64,000 nucleotides of DNA from Paralvinella palmiformis (taxonomy: Eukaryota > Annelida > Polychaeta > Terebellida > Alvinellidae), in assembly GCA_025642065.1 (NCBI GenBank), contig JAODUP010000312.1, positions 362,608 through 426,607 on the forward strand, written 5' to 3'. Position 1 is the first letter of the stretch; each line of letters starts with the position of its first letter. This document shows positions 24,951-38,111 of this stretch, one piece after another. Both the position numbers and the translations under genes were made by a program. Under the pieces are notes generated by a model that was not told the origin of the DNA, made no database searches, and worked only from the letters and a program-made list of their open reading frames with translations.

Positions 24951-26266
24951 CTTTGTTCAAATGGATAATATTGCATTTAAAACCGGATAGGTCCTTTCCG
25001 AAAGCAGAAATTCAGTAGCCATATAAGTAATAATGCTTGCTGCTAGGTGCCAAGCATAATGAAGCATTAGCTACCCTGCATCATAGGAACCGGTATTACC
25101 ATTTAAAGGTCTTCAGCTTCCATGTATTTTATGGATAGGTCGTTGGATGAGTGAGAGACAACACGGTGCTAAAACAGGCTTTGGTAATATGCTGCACATC
25201 AAGCTGGTGTTTGTCAGTAATGCTACGTAATTATGTTTTTAAAAAGATGAATGCGTGACTAGGTACTTCGCCCTGTGTGATACAAATTCTGATACTTTTC
25301 TCTAATTGTAAAAAGTACTGACTGCAAATGATCCACTCACACGTTTTTAGATTTAAGCTAATATTACACGAAATGCACCATTTACTCGATGGCTTACAGC
25401 GCCCTTAAACTAGAATAATATTACATTTCGTGAACCAGGAACGAACCAATGATGGATGAAGTATCCTGTTAGATTCGCTGTCCTATTAATTACTGAGGTG
25501 CTTCTTAATGCTACCGGAAGTATGCATCGCCATTTTGTTCGAGACGTCTTTATCCAAGCCCTTCTATATACATGTGTCGGCGGTTTTGGTCGACGCGCGT
25601 TAAAATAGCAGATGTGGATGTTTTGCTAGGATTTTAGGTGCTCACATCGAAGCCCTGCCGAACTGCGTTAAGCGGATGGGATATCATACCATACGTTCGT
25701 GTTTTGGGACTTGTACGTTTCATACATTTCACAATTTAATCGAAGTATTGTGTGGTGTGCGATGTGTTGGCGGGGGTTTGATTTGATTTGATTATAAACA
25801 GCGCCACGGTTGCATAAATTACGATTCACATTGGATGTTCTTGTCATAATTGTAATCGTGTTTAAATTAATAACGTCAGAGCGTTAACATAACCATTCAT
25901 CATAATCCCGACGCACAATCAACTTTTGAAATTTTCTTTTTATATATTGGGTCTTATCTAACAGGTACGTTACAAACTAGAATTAAAAAGAACAATATTC
26001 TACCTTAGTGAGGGAAACAATGTTATTTATGCACGTGTAAATGTTGTACAGTAAGTATGTTATATACATTTTAGAATATAAACTGTTCATTTAAATACTG
26101 TTGTTAAGTTGTTGTTAAAAGAATATACAACTAAGAAACACAAAAATCAATTGAGTATCCCAATGAGAAAAATATTCCAAAACATTATTGTACAGAGACC
26201 GCCGACGTCTGATATTTTATCACATTCTATATAAGATCAGTGTTCGAGAACGTGGGGTTTTCATTT

Positions 26267-26267
<1 letters not shown>

Positions 26268-26298
<31 letters not shown>

Positions 26299-26306
26299 TA
26301 ATAAAA
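26268..26306. repeat. (AAT)n microsatellite
   Basis: About ten AAT units then an A-rich tract. Confidence 0.9.
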
Positions 26307-29300
26307 AAAAACAACAACACCTAACTACGAATGTAAGTTTTTCAAAATGCTAAATTGCGAATCCAAAGCTCATTATTGCACAAATCCACATTTTATAACA
26401 CCACTGTCTCAAATCAATCTACATAATTCCGTAATTTGGAGGCCATCAGGACTCATCACAACACATGTTTAGAATTTTCATTTGATCCGTCGCCAGTTTC
26501 TAAATTGTTTCAAATTAATCAATGTCTTAGAATATCATAGCGTATGTCTACTTCATAAAGTACTCCTCCACATATGAAAACATTAATTATTTTCAAGGCA
26601 AATTGGGCTGGGATATACGGCTAGCTATATATGTTTTTATTCGCAAGAATAATATAATGGGTTTATATTATAAATACTGCCTATTTTGTTTGGGGTTTAA
26701 TCACAACAGTCAGTGGCCCTGTACAGTAGCCGCCAAAAATGTGAACTGCCTTATGCAAATTAAACTACGCATATGATTCATGTTTTCCAACGTTATGTTC
26801 TGGAATAACAGCATGTGCTGATCGATAACATATTCACCTACCACCATATAACAATACAAATCCAATATTATAACATTTTGATTAGTATGAGGCCATCAAG
26901 AAGTAGTTACAGCAGTTAGAGCATCCGAAAACCTCCAAACACGAAATTTACATAATTTCTAGACATTCAATTAAGATACTGGATTATGCTCTAAGTACAA
27001 TTGTTGCTCTGATAATTATATCTTGATAGATTCAACAATGGCACAGACCAACATGTGAACGGAACTTACCGGTTTCTGGTTGTTTAAGATACTATATGTG
27101 CTAACATATGATTGGTTTCCATGTTATTAATACTTTAAAAGCCTACACGCACACAGGTAGACTATGCTATGCTTGTGTATGCCATAAGCTAAGAAGATCC
27201 AACTATTTTCAGGAAATAAACAGCATCCATCATCTGAAACATTATCAGAGTATGTAACAATGCTGTATGATCTGAACATTTAGTAAAGGAATGTAGAAGG
27301 AAGTCGGCTGCAGAATGGGAATCATTTTGTTTATACAAACAGCATCCCAAAACGCAAAAAGGGTAATTTGATAAATACGAAAGGCTACAAAGAAATCATG
27401 ATTTGTAAAGAGATTCGCATAAAACGTTAGTTTTAAAATGAATGTTAAAAGTATTTTGAAGTTTAGATCATATACAATTTAACACATACTGATACTCGAT
27501 GAATCAGTTTTTTGTCTTTCTCATTTCCTTTAATCCCCCAGATCTGTCCCCTGATTTTGGATAGTTAAAAGGCGGTTTCTTATTGATAGCAACTGTACAA
27601 ATAAATATATGTTAGTCGAATCTTTGTTTCACATTTACTCGTTTGTGCATAATATGACTAACCCAGTACTTTGTCAGGATGGATAATGTACTTTATATCC
27701 AATCATTCCAGAATTAGAAATTAGATAAAGGAACGTCATAAGACTTGTGAATGACTGATAATATTAATTAGCTGAAACATAATACTAATTGGCTTGAGCA
27801 ATACAAATTAACTATGATTATATATTCATAGATCACATGGCATGGAGACACAAAGTTGTACATATTCCTTGGTATTATGTGACCTTCACCTTTTTTTCAA
27901 GGTTGTGAAAGTGTTCAGACAGATGGCAATTGACTTTTCAGTTTAACATTTTACATTTTAGAGAGACTTGAAGAGGCTATTAATAATACTAATAAAGTTA
28001 AATCGTTCCCCTTGATCAGAATAGAAATGCCAGATACCGTAAATAAAATTATAATGTTAGAAAGAAAAGGACACTAAATTGTGAACCACATGATATATAA
28101 TTTGCTAATAAAAGAAGTTGATAAACATCTTTGCTGTATCGTGGTGATTAATGCTAACACGTTTCCTTGGTAAAGAACCAAGAATTACGTACTCTTCAAA
28201 TACTGAATCGCAGCCTTAAATCAAGCCTGGAATAGTTACTGTCGTACCTAATATAGGTGCTGTTATTTAATAATTTCAGATTACCTGATGAATCCATGAC
28301 TCTTTGATTCGCCTACTGCTTGGGTGTGTCTGCAGTTATTCAAATACTTCGCCGGACCTTCATTTGTGTGTTTTGTTTCAGTTGGCAGACACCCATCAAC
28401 CATATATTCGACGTCTGACCAGTGTAGATGCTACTAAGCTTGGCTCTTGTCTTGTCTTTTGTCTGATGCCGTGTGAAGAGTATTTGGTGGTATTGGCGTC
28501 TTCATGCTTTCATCTCCAATATCTCCATTATATTAGCCGTGCCTAGTGGAGCCCTTTAGACGATGGTTAGCCTATGATTAGATTAATCATCGATTAGATC
28601 TGCACCGATTTTCCAGCGAGGATATTCGCTACAAAAATGAAACAAATTGATTGTCTGATAGCGTACACACGGCCAAAATACGAATAGCGCATAGACACAT
28701 TATGGACATAAGATATCTAAGGAAATGTGTTTATTTATGTCAGCCGATTCATTAATGTTTATTAGAAATATACCCAAGAAATCTATTGTACAGTAATATA
28801 GACTTTTGTAGTGGAGACAGAAAATATACTAGCTTGTAAAGCTGGGACAGAGTGAAAACTGGACAAGGTACATGGCTGATGATTGAAATCCTGAAAAATA
28901 TGGATTTCACACTCTCTTCCAAATAAATAACGTCTGCTCCTAATTAGATTGAATGAATATTCCTCAAACCAGAGAAGTCTTATTAATAAGATATTTTCTT
29001 CTGATCTGTTTGATTAATTTTGCTATTATCTTAATGTTAATTTGCAATCAAATCCATGAAATCCTTTCGCAGAACATCAGCAGTTAAATTGAATAACAAA
29101 TGTATACAATTCAATTGTTTCACAAAACGACTTTAATTGATAAGTTGCGAAATATGTTACGGCATAGGTTCTTTACTGAATAATTGGCAATTCTAAGCAA
29201 ATTGGCTCCTCAATCAGGAACTGGCCACTTTTGTTTAATTCCGGCATCTGTCATGAGTCGAAATGGATAGTATTTTGTTCAATCGTTTATTTGTCATACT

Positions 29301-30654
29301 AATATAATATCGGATAGAAATTAATTACTCCTCTTATAATATGAAATCCTGGGAAGGGCTTCTTTATTAAAGTAATCATTAATCTGCGCTACCTACACTT
29401 CAAATATGTTGGTCAATATAAATAGTATATATAGACTTATAATATAATATAATTCGATTCATGACTATAGCCCAAGAAATGATACAGACTGAAGGATTTG
29501 TATAATGGAAACATTTAAACAAACAATACTATTTAGTATTTTCAAACTGATGCTGATTCCACCATTAAATATAAATTTAACAAATTTTCCGTCTCAAATG
29601 CCAGACTATCCTAGTAATTAAAAAGGTTTCGCTGGATTACTATAATATATTCATTATATAGTTGTAATTAGTTGAAATGATTTAATCACCGGAGATAGAC
29701 TGGCCATACATCATTGTTATTTGAATTAATACAATCGTTAAATTATTGTGTGGATATCAGTTAGTTGCAGCTGATAACAGCATTGTAACAGATATTGCAA
29801 AACAAGCTACTGCGAAAAAATGAAAACAACATGTTCATTAATACAACTTCCTAGTTTAACAGTTGTGATTTAATTGGGATGTTGACAATGCGAATTCGTC
29901 TTTTAAGAACAATGTCATGTTGCATGAAATTACATTTTTGCCAATTAATTTAGTATTTAGTTGTATTACTTGACCTTACATCATTGCTTAAATGTGGTAT
30001 ACAAAAATACAAAAACGAAGCCTTTCAACTATTAGTATGATTAACCGTAGATGATTAAACCTTCATTAAACCAATTTAAACATTGTTATTGGTTATTTAA
30101 TTGAATAGTTTTTTGAAGCTTTGAATATATTTCTGTTGCTCTTTGTTTTTGCTCACTAGTTAATGCTGAGATATTTCTATGTCATCCTTGGCTTCTGCAA
30201 CACCATAAATAGTCAACTCCAGTTCATAAATATTGATCAACCATTTGTCAATCATCCATGAATTTATGAACACAAATCAATAATTAATCGTTATTTTATA
30301 TATATATATAATTCTGATTGATCCACATTAGTTACCTCATTAATCGCCTTAAGGTAATATTCCTACAGATTATATAGCGCACTTAATACATGTAATATTC
30401 CCAAATGTTGATCCCATTCAATATTCTATGGATGCTGATATATGGTGGACAAAATTAAATGCTGCACTCCTCCGTGTGGACTGTAAATCTTCGACCCATA
30501 GAGCTAACATAAACCCATAAAGCTAAAGTTTACAATATGACTAAAGGAATTGCAATGTGTAAACATCATAGTCCCAATCATAGGCTAAATCAGTGTCATA
30601 TTGACGGCCGTTGAATTTGCTTTTGTCATTTATGTTGCGTATATACGGACAAGC

Positions 30655-30655
<1 letters not shown>

Positions 30656-30710
<55 letters not shown>

Positions 30711-30735
30711 AACACACACACATACAAACACACAT
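30656..30735. repeat. (CA)n microsatellite
   Basis: About 36 CA units with late AAACACA variants. Confidence 0.95.
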
Positions 30736-31004
30736 TCTCGCTTTTCTTTATACTGATAAATAAACTGCAGTAAAACATAAGCCATCAGCAGCTTTGGTTG
30801 ATATAGATACTGTAAGTATAGCAAATCTCAGACGTGAAATCATTTACTTCATATTGTTTAGATATATAATATATTGTTTATTGTCTTGAGATGATCGCTC
30901 TTAGTTCTGACGTACTATAATCAACTCTGCGTTTGTCACTATTTAGCTATTTATGTTCTTGATGCTTTCATAAGTACCTGCTAGAAAGGGTAAACTTAAT
31001 CTGA

Positions 31005-31595
31005 TGCAGGTTTGATGGTACTAGTTAGATTAGAATCATGGACTAACAATGATATTTCAAAGTATGCAATCAATAAAGTGATTATAACTTATCCCAGCTT
31101 TCTGAAATCATGGATGTTAAAATAATAGGCCAGTTTAACCCCCCCCACTGCGTAGATGCCCTAAAATAGTTATAAGTGTGTGGCTTTAAGTGTTGGGACA
31201 AATAGCAAACTAGCAAGCTGCATGTATGCTAACAAGGTTTGTATTCAAACATTTATCAGTATATAGAATCAGTAGACAAGATACAATACATATATGGTGC
31301 AGGTTTAATGGTTCTAGTTTATTTTGGAATCATGGAATCGCCATGATATTGCGAAGTATCCAATCAATACTTGGATGATAAGTTTCTCCCAGCTCTCTGA
31401 ACTCATGAATGTTGTTGGCAATGATAGAATAACAGTCAGTCATATTAGTCTCCTACTGAAGTAGATGCTTTGGTGTACCGATGCGTCTGTGTCTTATAAC
31501 AGCAATGTTACAAGCTGTATATATGCCCACAACCTTCATATTCAAACATGGGTCAGTCTAAAGAATCAGAAGACAAGAGCTCGCGATTTGTTCAT
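31005..31595. repeat. Old tandem duplication, about 290-bp unit
   Basis: Unit 1 (31005-31290) and unit 2 (31297-31595) share ordered blocks: GCAGGTTT-ATGGT-CTAGTT, AATCATGGA, ATGATATT-C-AAGTAT, CAATCAATA, CCCAGCT-TCTGAA-TCATG-ATGTT, GTAGATGC, AGCTG-ATATATGC, ATTCAAACAT and AGAATCAG-AGACAAGA. The copies are clearly diverged. No protein is recognised in either. Confidence 0.65.
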
Positions 31596-32789
31596 CACTA
31601 ACATTCTAAACATAATCCGTTTGCGCTTCCAGGATGTGTCCAGATAAACTGGAGATTGTTAAGCTAAGAATGAAGTTAAAGTTGTTGAACACAAATGTGC
31701 GCATCGTCCAAATATTTGAGGATTATCTGAAGCCACAAACCTGATAGCTGTCCAGCATCGGATATAACTTCTAAGTATTAACTACAGTACTATCAGAGCT
31801 TCCACTTAAAATGACCATAATTAGAGGTGTGGTTCAATATTCGATGTATTATATATGTTAATGTATTCGAAACATTTCTTGATCTAATAATATCTGAAAC
31901 TACTAAAGTGGCATTTGGTGTCATGTAGACGATGAAGATGGCGATATAAATTAATACAGTATTGAGTGATAAGATGGTTCTTCATGCGATATGTAAATGA
32001 TTTGATGGAATTGTTTACTCTCAGTTCATAAGGCAAGGTAGACTAAAGTTTTGATACTTGGTGAATGACGTATTCTGCAAATTCACTCGTCTGCGCTTTT
32101 TGCATGTTTTGCATGCTAAACCTTTCTATATATAATAATCGTGAATCTTAGAATTTTTGGAGAAGACTGTGAATAATCTGGTTGGAATTTTGTCATGTAC
32201 TTAGGAGTACATCAATTTGCATAACTGTATTTTATAAACATCTTCTAATTTGGTTATTGTTAACATCCCGAATCGTGGACTTGCCTGTTCATTGTATATA
32301 TATATGACCAAAAACAAATATAACGATATCTATGCAAATTTGATTAAGCGATACATATTTTATTAAAACAGCTGAACTAATTTTAAAATCCCAGAATTAA
32401 CACACATGGAGACAAAACTTAGATCAAATGGGATTTGATATACCAAATATTGTATTAGCTAAAACGTATTTACTAAAATAATGAGGAACTAAGTATATTC
32501 GAATCGCTACTGATTTTAGAAGATATTTGGAAGTGAAAAGAACCGGAAAATGGAATCTGATTTGAATGTTAGAAGACCACTGGCCCGTTACCAGTAAAGT
32601 AACATACTTATCATACTTCTGTAGCGAAAGATAAAACACAGATAGGTAGCATATTCCAATAACAGCGGATAAACCATTTACAGAGAGGAATTAAATTTTC
32701 TGGCATAAAAACACGAAGTTGAAAATGTTCTCCTATAACTTAAGCTGCACTGACTAACATACCAAGTATTGAAACGGATACGTATTCAA
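31596..32789. other. Intergenic DNA downstream of the first fucosyltransferase gene
   Basis: No gene seen. The 3' untranslated region of the minus-strand gene at 32790-34046 probably lies in the right part; an AATAAA on the minus strand occurs at 32359-32364, about 430 bp past the stop codon. Confidence 0.4.
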
Positions 32790-33917
32790 TTACCAGCCAC
32801 CTTTCTCTTTAAGTTCATATATTAAGTCATTATGACAAGAGTCGTCCCACCATTTACTATAATATCCGCCATAAGAAGGTGGCAGTATCTGTTCTCCTCT
32901 TGTATAGGCGCTGTCATGAAGAAACTCGCATAACGTACAATGAAGTAATCTTATTCCAATGCGATATTTCGCTTTCCATTGCAGATGGCTGTTGTATTCT
33001 TCTTCCGTCATTGTCTTTAAGTAATTGGCCAAATCTTTTGGGTTGGGAAAATCCACGATATTTATCAATGAACCCTTGGGAAAATCGTGTTCGTAATCAG
33101 CGCCTCCAAACACTATAGGTACGATCTCATGTTCGAATGAGTTCATCAATTTCTCAGTGTAGTAATCTTTACAGATGTTATTTTCCAGCGCCAGATAAAA
33201 TTTATAGAAGGTCTCAAATTTTCTAAAACATGGTCCGTGTGCATGTTCGCCGTGTACATCATCACATGAATTATTGCCACATTTTCCATATATATCCACA
33301 TCAATATATTTACTCAGTTCCTTCACATATATGTCCCTTCTGGAGACTGGATTACAATTACTAACCAACCAAGCAACTGATCTACTTCGATTGTCAAACG
33401 GAATCCGGATTGTGTAATTCTCCTCGGGATCCTCTCGAGGTTCTGGTATGAAATATGGCAAGTATATATTGGCGTCTTTCCTATAACCAACAGTCATGTT
33501 GATGGCCTCACCGTAGAGACCATAGCGTCTGGATCTGGCTTTTTTAGGAGCTTCCCATGTTACATGAACGTAGAGTTGATGCGAATGACGTGAGTCCGGA
33601 AAATGAGGCAACTCACTACAATAAAATAACAACATGTCCGCCTCATCCAGTCGATCTTTATCGGCGGTGAATTCGCAATTGCTATATCGACATCCCTGGA
33701 ATGCCACTTTTCCAGCTGGCGTCGACCAGTAAGGATCTTTAAGTCGTGGCGTCCAAAATAAAATTGTTTTCGAAAGATTTCTTCTACGTTCAATTATTTC
33801 GAAAGTGTTCAAGTCTAACTCTCTGTCTGTCCGTTCTCTTTCTTTGTTCGTGTTAGTTGAATTATCGTTTTTAACATCACTTTCTACGCTATGGTTATTG
33901 TTGTTGCTGTTATTATT

Positions 33918-33948
<31 letters not shown>

Positions 33949-34046
33949 ATGTCCACAGTGTCAGGAAGCCATTTAGAAATTATTACTAATATAATTAAGC
34001 CAACAGGTACGACAACAATCAGAGTAAACCGTTTGGCTGATGTCAT
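32790..34046 (-). CDS. GT10 family alpha-(1,3)-fucosyltransferase A
   Basis: Single-exon 418-residue protein, predicted to transfer fucose from GDP-fucose to N-acetylglucosamine-containing glycans in the Golgi lumen. The start gives a type II layout: a short basic tail (KR at 5-6), a membrane segment at about 7-26, a stem of about 65 residues with an Asn-rich run (34-51), and the catalytic domain from about 93. FWTPRL (97-102) opens the N-terminal GT10 domain. The C-terminal GT10 signature has ALENN (286-290), DYYTEKL (294-300, with Glu298 and Lys299 of the GDP-fucose site), VPIVFGG (309-315) and the Cys-x2-Cys pair CTLC (370-373). Lewis-type enzymes normally have FEN where this has LEN. Several N-glycosylation sequons occur. 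The Asn run comes from a coding AAC repeat. Its last ~182 residues nearly match the inverted paralogue at 45162-46379. Acceptor specificity cannot be read from the sequence. Confidence 0.95.
33885..33948 (-). repeat. Coding (AAC/AAT)n repeat in fucosyltransferase A
   Basis: On the minus strand this gives a run of Asn interrupted by Ser, His nearby, in the predicted stem. The paralogue at 45162 lacks it, so it arose or expanded after the duplication. Confidence 0.9.
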
Positions 34047-34681
34047 GTTCTGGTTGTTTTTAACTCTTTAGATTTCCTATGAATACACTGAAAATAGAAT
34101 GTAGAATAATACCATTTATTAATATAAATATGTATTCTGTAAACCGAGAGAAGTTTGTGTACTTATTCAATAAACAAGGTTAAAAATCAACTGATGATGC
34201 ATAGAATCACCACTGAAAATTATTCACACTACGACTTGGTTAGTAAGTCAGCTAATGATTGGGTTATGGCACTCAAAAGTCAATAATGAGTAGCCTCATA
34301 ATTAATAATAATACCCATTTGCTTTATGTAAGAACCTTGGCAGCCCAAGGGCCACAGTACAAAGTATTTGTACAAATGTGCGCATGACAAATAATAGGTG
34401 CATAAACATATGGAACAAAAAAAAACAACTTGTTGAACATATTAAAAGAGTAATCGTGGAGAATCCACTGCACGAATACGGTTCTGAGGTATTGGTCTAG
34501 GGAACAGATAAAAATCAAATGATATTCATCTTCTATTACACGAAGGACGTTATTTACTCAAGACATGCATATTCTTTCATTTCTTGGCAATGTACCTCTA
34601 CCTTTCTCAATAGATAATATATGATTTGCACATCGATATCTAGACAAAACAATTTCAGTAGACCAGTTTTGCGCGGTACTT
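34047..34681. other. Upstream region of fucosyltransferase A
   Basis: Likely holds the promoter and any 5' untranslated exon on the minus strand. I see no element I can name with confidence. It shows no similarity to the region before the paralogue at 45162. Confidence 0.4.
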
Positions 34682-37480
34682 TTAGAGATCTAAACATAGT
34701 TTCGCGGCGTCAGCCATTTTGTTGATCCAAATCTGTCCAAATCCATACCTGCACGATATGTATTTAATATTTGATGTCCATTTAACCCTGCCTGCATCAC
34801 TAAGAAATATAATGAATTGACAATGGCAGTTTTCCACATTTTCCAAGCACCGCAGCAGAAGGGCTTTGAGACGAAACATATAATAATATTGGTAGCACCA
34901 GTTTATCAATTAAGTTATACAACAATTAAACTATGATATTTGCATACGGCATTTATTCATTGATAAATAGACCAGGATAGGTACCAATACACATATTTAC
35001 AAGCTCATTCAGATATAAAATGAACATGAAGGGACTCAGCATACAACCTTGACGGATGGTACATTCAAATAGTGCGGTTAATCCATTGGGAGTTTTGACT
35101 CGAGATTTTAATTGCTATAATTTAATCGAATAATCATTATAATCTTATCGTGAATACCTTCGTTGATAAGTCTGTGCAATAACTGTGGATGCGGCATAGA
35201 ATCAAAACATTATCTGAAGTCGATTAAAGCACCATAAAATCCCCTGCCAGCTCTTGTTAGATATTGCTGTGTAATGGCCATCAACATAAATATATGATCA
35301 ACTATGTATTTACTTTTCTGATAAGCACCTTGACTGGGATCTTTTTTCTGCGTAGATGATGCCGAAGGCATCATTATAATGATATTCCTCTACAGTTATT
35401 GGCTTCACTTTGTGGTCCATTTTAAATAATGGGCTGGTATAAGCTTCGCACCATATATAAGGCTTCTGAGTAGTAGTAAGAATCGTATTAATCAAGTCAC
35501 ATAAATACCAAGCTGTCCTTTTAACTTTCACAGGGCAATCAATCAATGCCAGATAAGTTTAAGCTGTTCGCAATCATTGTCCAATCCGTTGTCATTTCTG
35601 ACTTTGGCCTTTTGTGAGTGGTAATGCTTTGGTTGCCGTTTAGTGTTAACGGTTACCTTTGTAGAAATTCAATAATAGTGTGCCCTGCATTGTTTATGTT
35701 GTTGTTTCGCAAAGAATCGGAGATATCATTCTTAAGCTGGTCGCAGTTGATCGCAGTACCCAGTATATCATAGAGTGAAACGAGTTGTCTTTCTCCCACA
35801 TATACTGAGTGTATTCGGCAGGGTGGCCACTCTCCTTGTCTATCTGATGTACACAATCAATGACAACTGATATGGGAAGGTCATCATCTGTGGTGAAATT
35901 AATCACACGTGTGATAAATTAGATGATATCAACAGACTATCAATCGCACTATATCCGGTTACTGAACGGTATGTACACGCCCCAGATATAAACGTTGGTG
36001 AGCAACCATTCAACATGTGAATGTTGTGGATTTTAATCGGTGATAACAGTGATAGGCCACATTTGTTAACTTTAGTGTGCCAAACGCCGTCAAATGAAAT
36101 AAAATCGTAAATATTGCTTCTTCTGTTGCTAAAATCACAAGTTAGGAATATATCATGTTCTGGGTCTACAATGTCGTACAATAATGCATTAAGTTCAAGG
36201 TCACCATCCTTTTACGTCTCTTTCAATATAAAAGATTGAACCATAACAAGATATGTATGCACATCCTAAAATAATGGGGTGTTCTAAACCGAAGAATTTG
36301 TGGCGTAGTTTCAAAAAGAAAAGAAAAAACGCAGCCACTTTTGTTTATGAATTACTCTGTAGGGCTAAAAATTTATTTCAGAAATACAACTAATCCACTT
36401 GGGTATCTTCCTCTGTTGTTTTGAGGTTGGCCTCGTAAAACGTACTGCTTGACATAAATTACACGGATGAATTACAAGTGAACATTTCTCGCTGTCCAGG
36501 TTTATACTGAGCATATTATATAATGTGATTATTAATACGAAATAGGTGCTTCGGAGCACTATTTCGTGATAGAGTTAATGCCATTTATATTCCAATAAAA
36601 CTATTTTCAAAGGAACTACATCTTCATAATTTCCAAGAACATACCGTTTACTGTCAATCTAAAGTTTGTCATACATATGATATACTGATTTGCCAATATT
36701 CCATGCACCTTGAATCGCTGGATATAGGTGGGGTAAGGTTTCGCGCACTTTCTTCCTACAATCATCACCTACTCTGATGCAAAATCCAGAACCGTCCAGA
36801 ATGGCATTACGTTGGTTGCAATTCCGGAAATGTGCAATACTTGGATGCTGACGACCCTCATCTTTGGTGCTGACTCGATGTACGCGTTTAACGTTGATTG
36901 ATTAGATAACTTCGTCGACCATTTGGAGTTGTTCTTCAAACCTCACAGATGCACCTTATTCAGACTGTTCTGACTTTCCACAGTCACCTTCCATAAAACA
37001 CCGAATATTTATTCATGATTGGTGCCCCTGTGTGGTTATCGTATTTCAAAGCAATTTCATTTAGTTTCTGTCTCAAAGGTTACATTTGTTAGTTTGTCGG
37101 TAATCGCCATATATATATATATATATCTGGTATAGCTAACTGGCAGTTATTTCCGGTCATTCATCAAAATCCACGAGTCTGTTCGAAATGTTGTTAATTT
37201 GGATTTCAATTCGCGAATAGCATACCTGTTTTATGTCGGAGCACAATCCTTCAATGAGCGAGATAATTTGTTGCAGGCTTGTAATGTATTTGTTGTATCA
37301 ATCACCACCGGTTCGATGATGCTTCCAACACATTGGTCGCTGTTTGTTTGAAGAGGCGTTTGATTTGAAGTTCCCGGTCATGTTTCTCCTTTTCAATGCT
37401 GGACTGGATGTCTTGGCTCTCCGTCAGCTGTTGTTTAACGATTTCCTCTTCCTTTCTACCACTTCCTAGACATCCTATGA
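34682..37480 (-). pseudogene. Long L1/I-like LINE relic with ORF1, endonuclease and RT
   Basis: Read on the minus strand from right to left. 37480-37230: heptad-rich, charged sequence (KEEEIVKQQLTESQDIQSS) fitting an ORF1 coiled coil. 36880-36650: VHRV...IAHF...RETLPHLYPAI...YHMYDKL, fitting the L1-type ORF1 RNA-binding fold (HRxG ... IxxF ... RxxLxPxxKxA ... DKL). 36181-35903: endonuclease block LTCDFSNRRSNIYDF, VNKCGLSLL, HMLNGCSP and YSAIDSLL, the GDxNAR/NxxGxxLL/LNG/SxxD order. About 35890: DDLPI, like the SDHxPI end. 35546-34980: reverse transcriptase with SQGAYQKSKYIVDHIFML and GRGFYGALIDF-x-CFDSMPH (motif A), then decayed motif B. 34909-34682: KWTSNIKYIS...GFGQIWINKM, the usual 'GFxxVW' tail. 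Frameshifts and stops throughout; inactive. It ends about 640 bp upstream of the fucosyltransferase start. Confidence 0.7.
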
Positions 37481-37774
37481 CATCTCTGCATGTGTCTGCT
37501 CATCTTCGATGCAAAATATTTCGATTATTAACAGTGGATTGTAACAAACCACCAATATTGTGTAGGACTTAACACAAAGCTCCCCTTTATTGAACATGCG
37601 CAGACAATATTTAAGTATTGATCAATTATCAACCAAACAACGTCATATAGTTATTAATGAAATGTGAAAAATATAAGTATATTATCTATAAAGCATACAT
37701 ATGAAGATGAGGGCTAAGATTCTAGTTTATGTGTTTTCTTGATGATATTCGGCTTATTGATAAGTGAAGTTACG

Positions 37775-37900
37775 TAGGGACAATAGTTAGAGCAATACGT
37801 TACAAACCTTTAGGTTGTGGGTTCAAACCAACTCGTGCCTATTCTCGTAGTATTTTCTTCCGGTGGCTATGACCTTTCGTCCTTGATATTACCACACCCT
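37775..37900 (+). mobile_element. Possible tRNA-derived SINE
   Basis: GGGACAATAGTTAGAGCAAT (A-box-like) and TGTGGGTTCAAACCAACTCG (B box) are about 35 nt apart, followed by TATTTTCTTCCGGTGGCTATGACC. It resembles the head of the element at 19740-19910 (GGCACAATxGTTAGAG). Confidence 0.45.
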
Positions 37901-38060
37901 GAAATGCGTGCATATGTTTATATGTCAACACGTATCTATATCTGCGTCTAACCTCCTGTATAATCAAAAATTAGTTTGATCTAAAATACACCCCTCCCCC
38001 CCGCCCAGTTGATAGCTCTCCAGATTTCGTTATCACACAGAAAACACCGGAATGACTTTT

Positions 38061-38066
<6 letters not shown>

Positions 38067-38107
<41 letters not shown>
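38067..38107. repeat. T-run and (TA)n at the left edge of the tandem unit
   Basis: A TTTTTTTT run then about 20 TA units, directly before TTAATATTCATTTCG, where the duplicated unit begins. Confidence 0.9.

Positions 38108-38111
<4 letters not shown>

Larger units (their letters stand above)
21783..30999. other. Gene-poor AT-rich DNA, about 9 kb
   Basis: I see no supported gene over this long stretch. Open frames at 23082-23403, 23520-23783, 24404-24616 and 28304-28546 have no recognisable motifs. Microsatellites and a weak tandem repeat within it are listed separately. Distant regulatory sequence or introns cannot be excluded from sequence alone. Confidence 0.5.

Noticed and set aside
28304..28546. 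80-codon plus-strand open frame as a possible small gene
   Set aside because: No recognised motif, no supporting neighbour, and of a length expected by chance in this window.
37380..37480. G-protein alpha subunit N-terminus (IGCLGSGRKEEE...IEKEKHDRELQIKRLF on the minus strand)
   Set aside because: The start and helix resemble G-alpha proteins, but no GxGESGKS P-loop follows. An ORF1 RNA-binding fold, endonuclease and reverse transcriptase follow in order on the same strand, so a LINE ORF1 coiled coil explains it better.
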